From positions 1-25,408 of the forward strand of contig NZ_LGDY01000151.1 in NCBI RefSeq assembly GCF_001279525.1: a stretch of 25,408 nucleotides of DNA, written 5' to 3'. A program made the translations under genes and the position numbers. Of the stretch, positions 24,331-25,408 are shown in pieces. The notes under the pieces are model-generated. The model was not told the DNA's origin. It did no database searches and saw only the letters and a list, made by a program, of their open reading frames with translations. Position 1 is the stretch's first letter. The number at the start of each line of letters is the position of its first letter. The DNA comes from Nocardia sp. NRRL S-836. GTDB taxonomy: Bacteria > Actinomycetota > Actinomycetes > Mycobacteriales > Pseudonocardiaceae.

Positions 24331-25408
24331 TCAGGCCGGGTTCGCCGCATGGGTGAGCGTCTCCCAGGCGGTGAACAGGTTGTCCGTCCCCTGTGGACGC
24401 TGCCCCTCGGTGTAGCGCTGGGTGTTCGTCATCCCGATCCCGAGCCGGGTGTTGAGCGCGTTGAACGACACCTCGCTGGTCGGCCCGAGGTGCCGGTTGA
24501 GCGTGCCACCGCACAACCAGCTGGGCATCGGCTCACCGTTCTGGTACCTCGTGTGCAGCCCCCACGCGTGCCGCATGCGTTCCCGGATCTCACCCCAGAC
24601 GTCCTGCCCCTGGTGCCGGGCCGTCTCCGCGAAGTGCGCGGCGGCCGAGAGCCCGTAGGCGGTGTGGGTGAAGTCGCGGCACGTCTCCTGCGTGAGCCCG
24701 TCGACGAACGTGGACTGGCCGTGCCAGTAGGAGACGATCTCGTCCCTGGTGTCGACGGAACTGCCCGGTCGCGTCTTCGGCAACGCCCCGTCGCTGCTGA
24801 GGTAGATGAACGCCGGGATGCGCACGCGGAAGATGTCGACCGCCCGGTCGTAGACGGCCCGGTCCTCCAGGAACACGGCGATGCCCAGCGTCGCCTCCAT
24901 CATGCTGAGCTCCCAGTTGCCGGCGGTGTTGACCCGGCCGTTCTGGATCAGGGGCAGGTAGACGTCACGCAGCATGGTGGCGAACCGGCCGCTGTTCGGC
25001 CAGTTGCCGTGGACGTGCTTGATGATCTCCGCGGCCTTCGGCCAGGAGCTGGCGCTCCACGCCGTCTGCAGCGGTGCGTTCGAGTTCGTGTGGTCGCGGA
25101 TCGTGGCGGACCAGGCGTCCATGAGCTGGATCGCCTTCTGCGCGTACCTGTCGTCACGGGTGATGTACCAGGCGAGTGCCGTCGTGTAGGCCGCGATCGC
25201 GTCCTCGCGCTCGTCGGTGCACCCGTAGTTCGGGTTGGAGTAGGAGCCGCACTCCACCACGGCGCGTGGCTTCGGGGTGCGGGACAGGTCGGCGTACTTG
25301 CTCGCCATCATGCGGTCGTAGGCGAGTTTCCACGGTTGGGCGCCGGACTGGACCTTGGTGCGGATGAAGTCGAGTTGAGGGCGGGAGACCACGACGCCGG
25401 GGTGGGTG
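24331..25408 (-). CDS. Alginate lyase family protein, 5' end cut off
   Basis: The frame stays open past the right edge (reading [15 protein letters not shown] at the edge), so the signal peptide and true start are outside; the GTG at 25392 is internal. At least 358 residues remain. It matches secreted actinobacterial alginate-lyase-family (alpha/alpha-barrel polysaccharide lyase) proteins: [85 protein letters not shown]. Conserved Asn, His and Tyr in these segments resemble the lyase active site. The substrate could be alginate or another uronic-acid polymer; family members are not all proven on alginate. The VHPGV-type N-terminal motif normally follows shortly after the signal peptide. Confidence 0.88.
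   Translation of the reverse strand, partial: THPGVVVSRPQLDFIRTKVQSGAQPWKLAYDRMMASKYADLSRTPKPRAVVECGSYSNPNYGCTDEREDAIAAYTTALAWYITRDDRYAQKAIQLMDAWSATIRDHTNSNAPLQTAWSASSWPKAAEIIKHVHGNWPNSGRFATMLRDVYLPLIQNGRVNTAGNWELSMMEATLGIAVFLEDRAVYDRAVDIFRVRIPAFIYLSSDGALPKTRPGSSVDTRDEIVSYWHGQSTFVDGLTQETCRDFTHTAYGLSAAAHFAETARHQGQDVWGEIRERMRHAWGLHTRYQNGEPMPSWLCGGTLNRHLGPTSEVSFNALNTRLGIGMTNTQRYTEGQRPQGTDNLFTAWETLTHAANPA

Noticed and set aside
22253..24415. Plus-strand open frame of 720 codons opposite ilvD
   Set aside because: It is antisense to a complete, motif-rich dihydroxy-acid dehydratase, with biased His/Arg/Gln composition and no domain.

Overview
The window is high-GC actinobacterial DNA. Third codon positions are almost all G or C, GTG starts are used, and several promoters look leaderless. 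The gene content (MmyB-type regulator paired with an SDR, DUF6480, poly-HAMP hybrid kinase, actinobacterial hypothetical families) fits Pseudonocardiales or a close relative, but the genus cannot be fixed from sequence alone. I see no rRNA, tRNA, CRISPR, transposase or phage gene.

Left end (1-4648, +): a translationally coupled three-gene operon. It encodes a methyltransferase-aminotransferase fusion (cut by the window edge, with a strongly repetitive low-complexity stretch at 1-430), an M28/DUF4910-like zinc aminopeptidase-fold protein, and an MFS exporter. It looks like a small biosynthesis or modification and export unit whose product is unknown. Tail-to-tail with it lies an alkaline-phosphatase-superfamily hydrolase (4627-5604, -), divergent from a Ppx/GppA phosphatase (5720-6604, +).

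Stress-signalling block (6601-15038): two STAS anti-anti-sigma proteins, one RsbW-type ATP-binding protein, a small DUF6480 membrane protein, a very large soluble hybrid histidine kinase made of Nik1-like 92-residue HAMP repeats with GAF, HisKA, HATPase and receiver domains, and a divergently transcribed SpoIIE/RsbU-type PP2C phosphatase. Together these supply most parts of a partner-switching osmotic/general stress circuit, recalling the OsaABC logic of Streptomyces. In the middle is a 1.1-kb gene-free island (8239-9366) with a nested 113-bp inverted repeat, an 18-bp tandem repeat and GC-rich 17-bp and 71-bp tandem repeats.

Right half (15074-25408): a Tat-exported PHP-domain phosphoesterase directly behind a perfect two-unit PHO box; a convergent MmyB-like regulator divergent from its SDR; an AlkB-type dioxygenase behind a LexA-like SOS box; a TetR regulator divergent from a long-chain acyl-CoA synthetase across a perfect 21-bp palindrome; a Cys-containing conserved hypothetical protein; a strong 19-bp-stem terminator; dihydroxy-acid dehydratase (ilvD); and the 3' part of an alginate-lyase-family secreted protein running off the right edge.

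The best leads are the left-edge operon, the repeat island, the poly-HAMP kinase with its exact 276-bp DNA period, and the three well-formed regulatory sites (PHO box, SOS box, TetR operator). No clearly unprecedented system is proven here.
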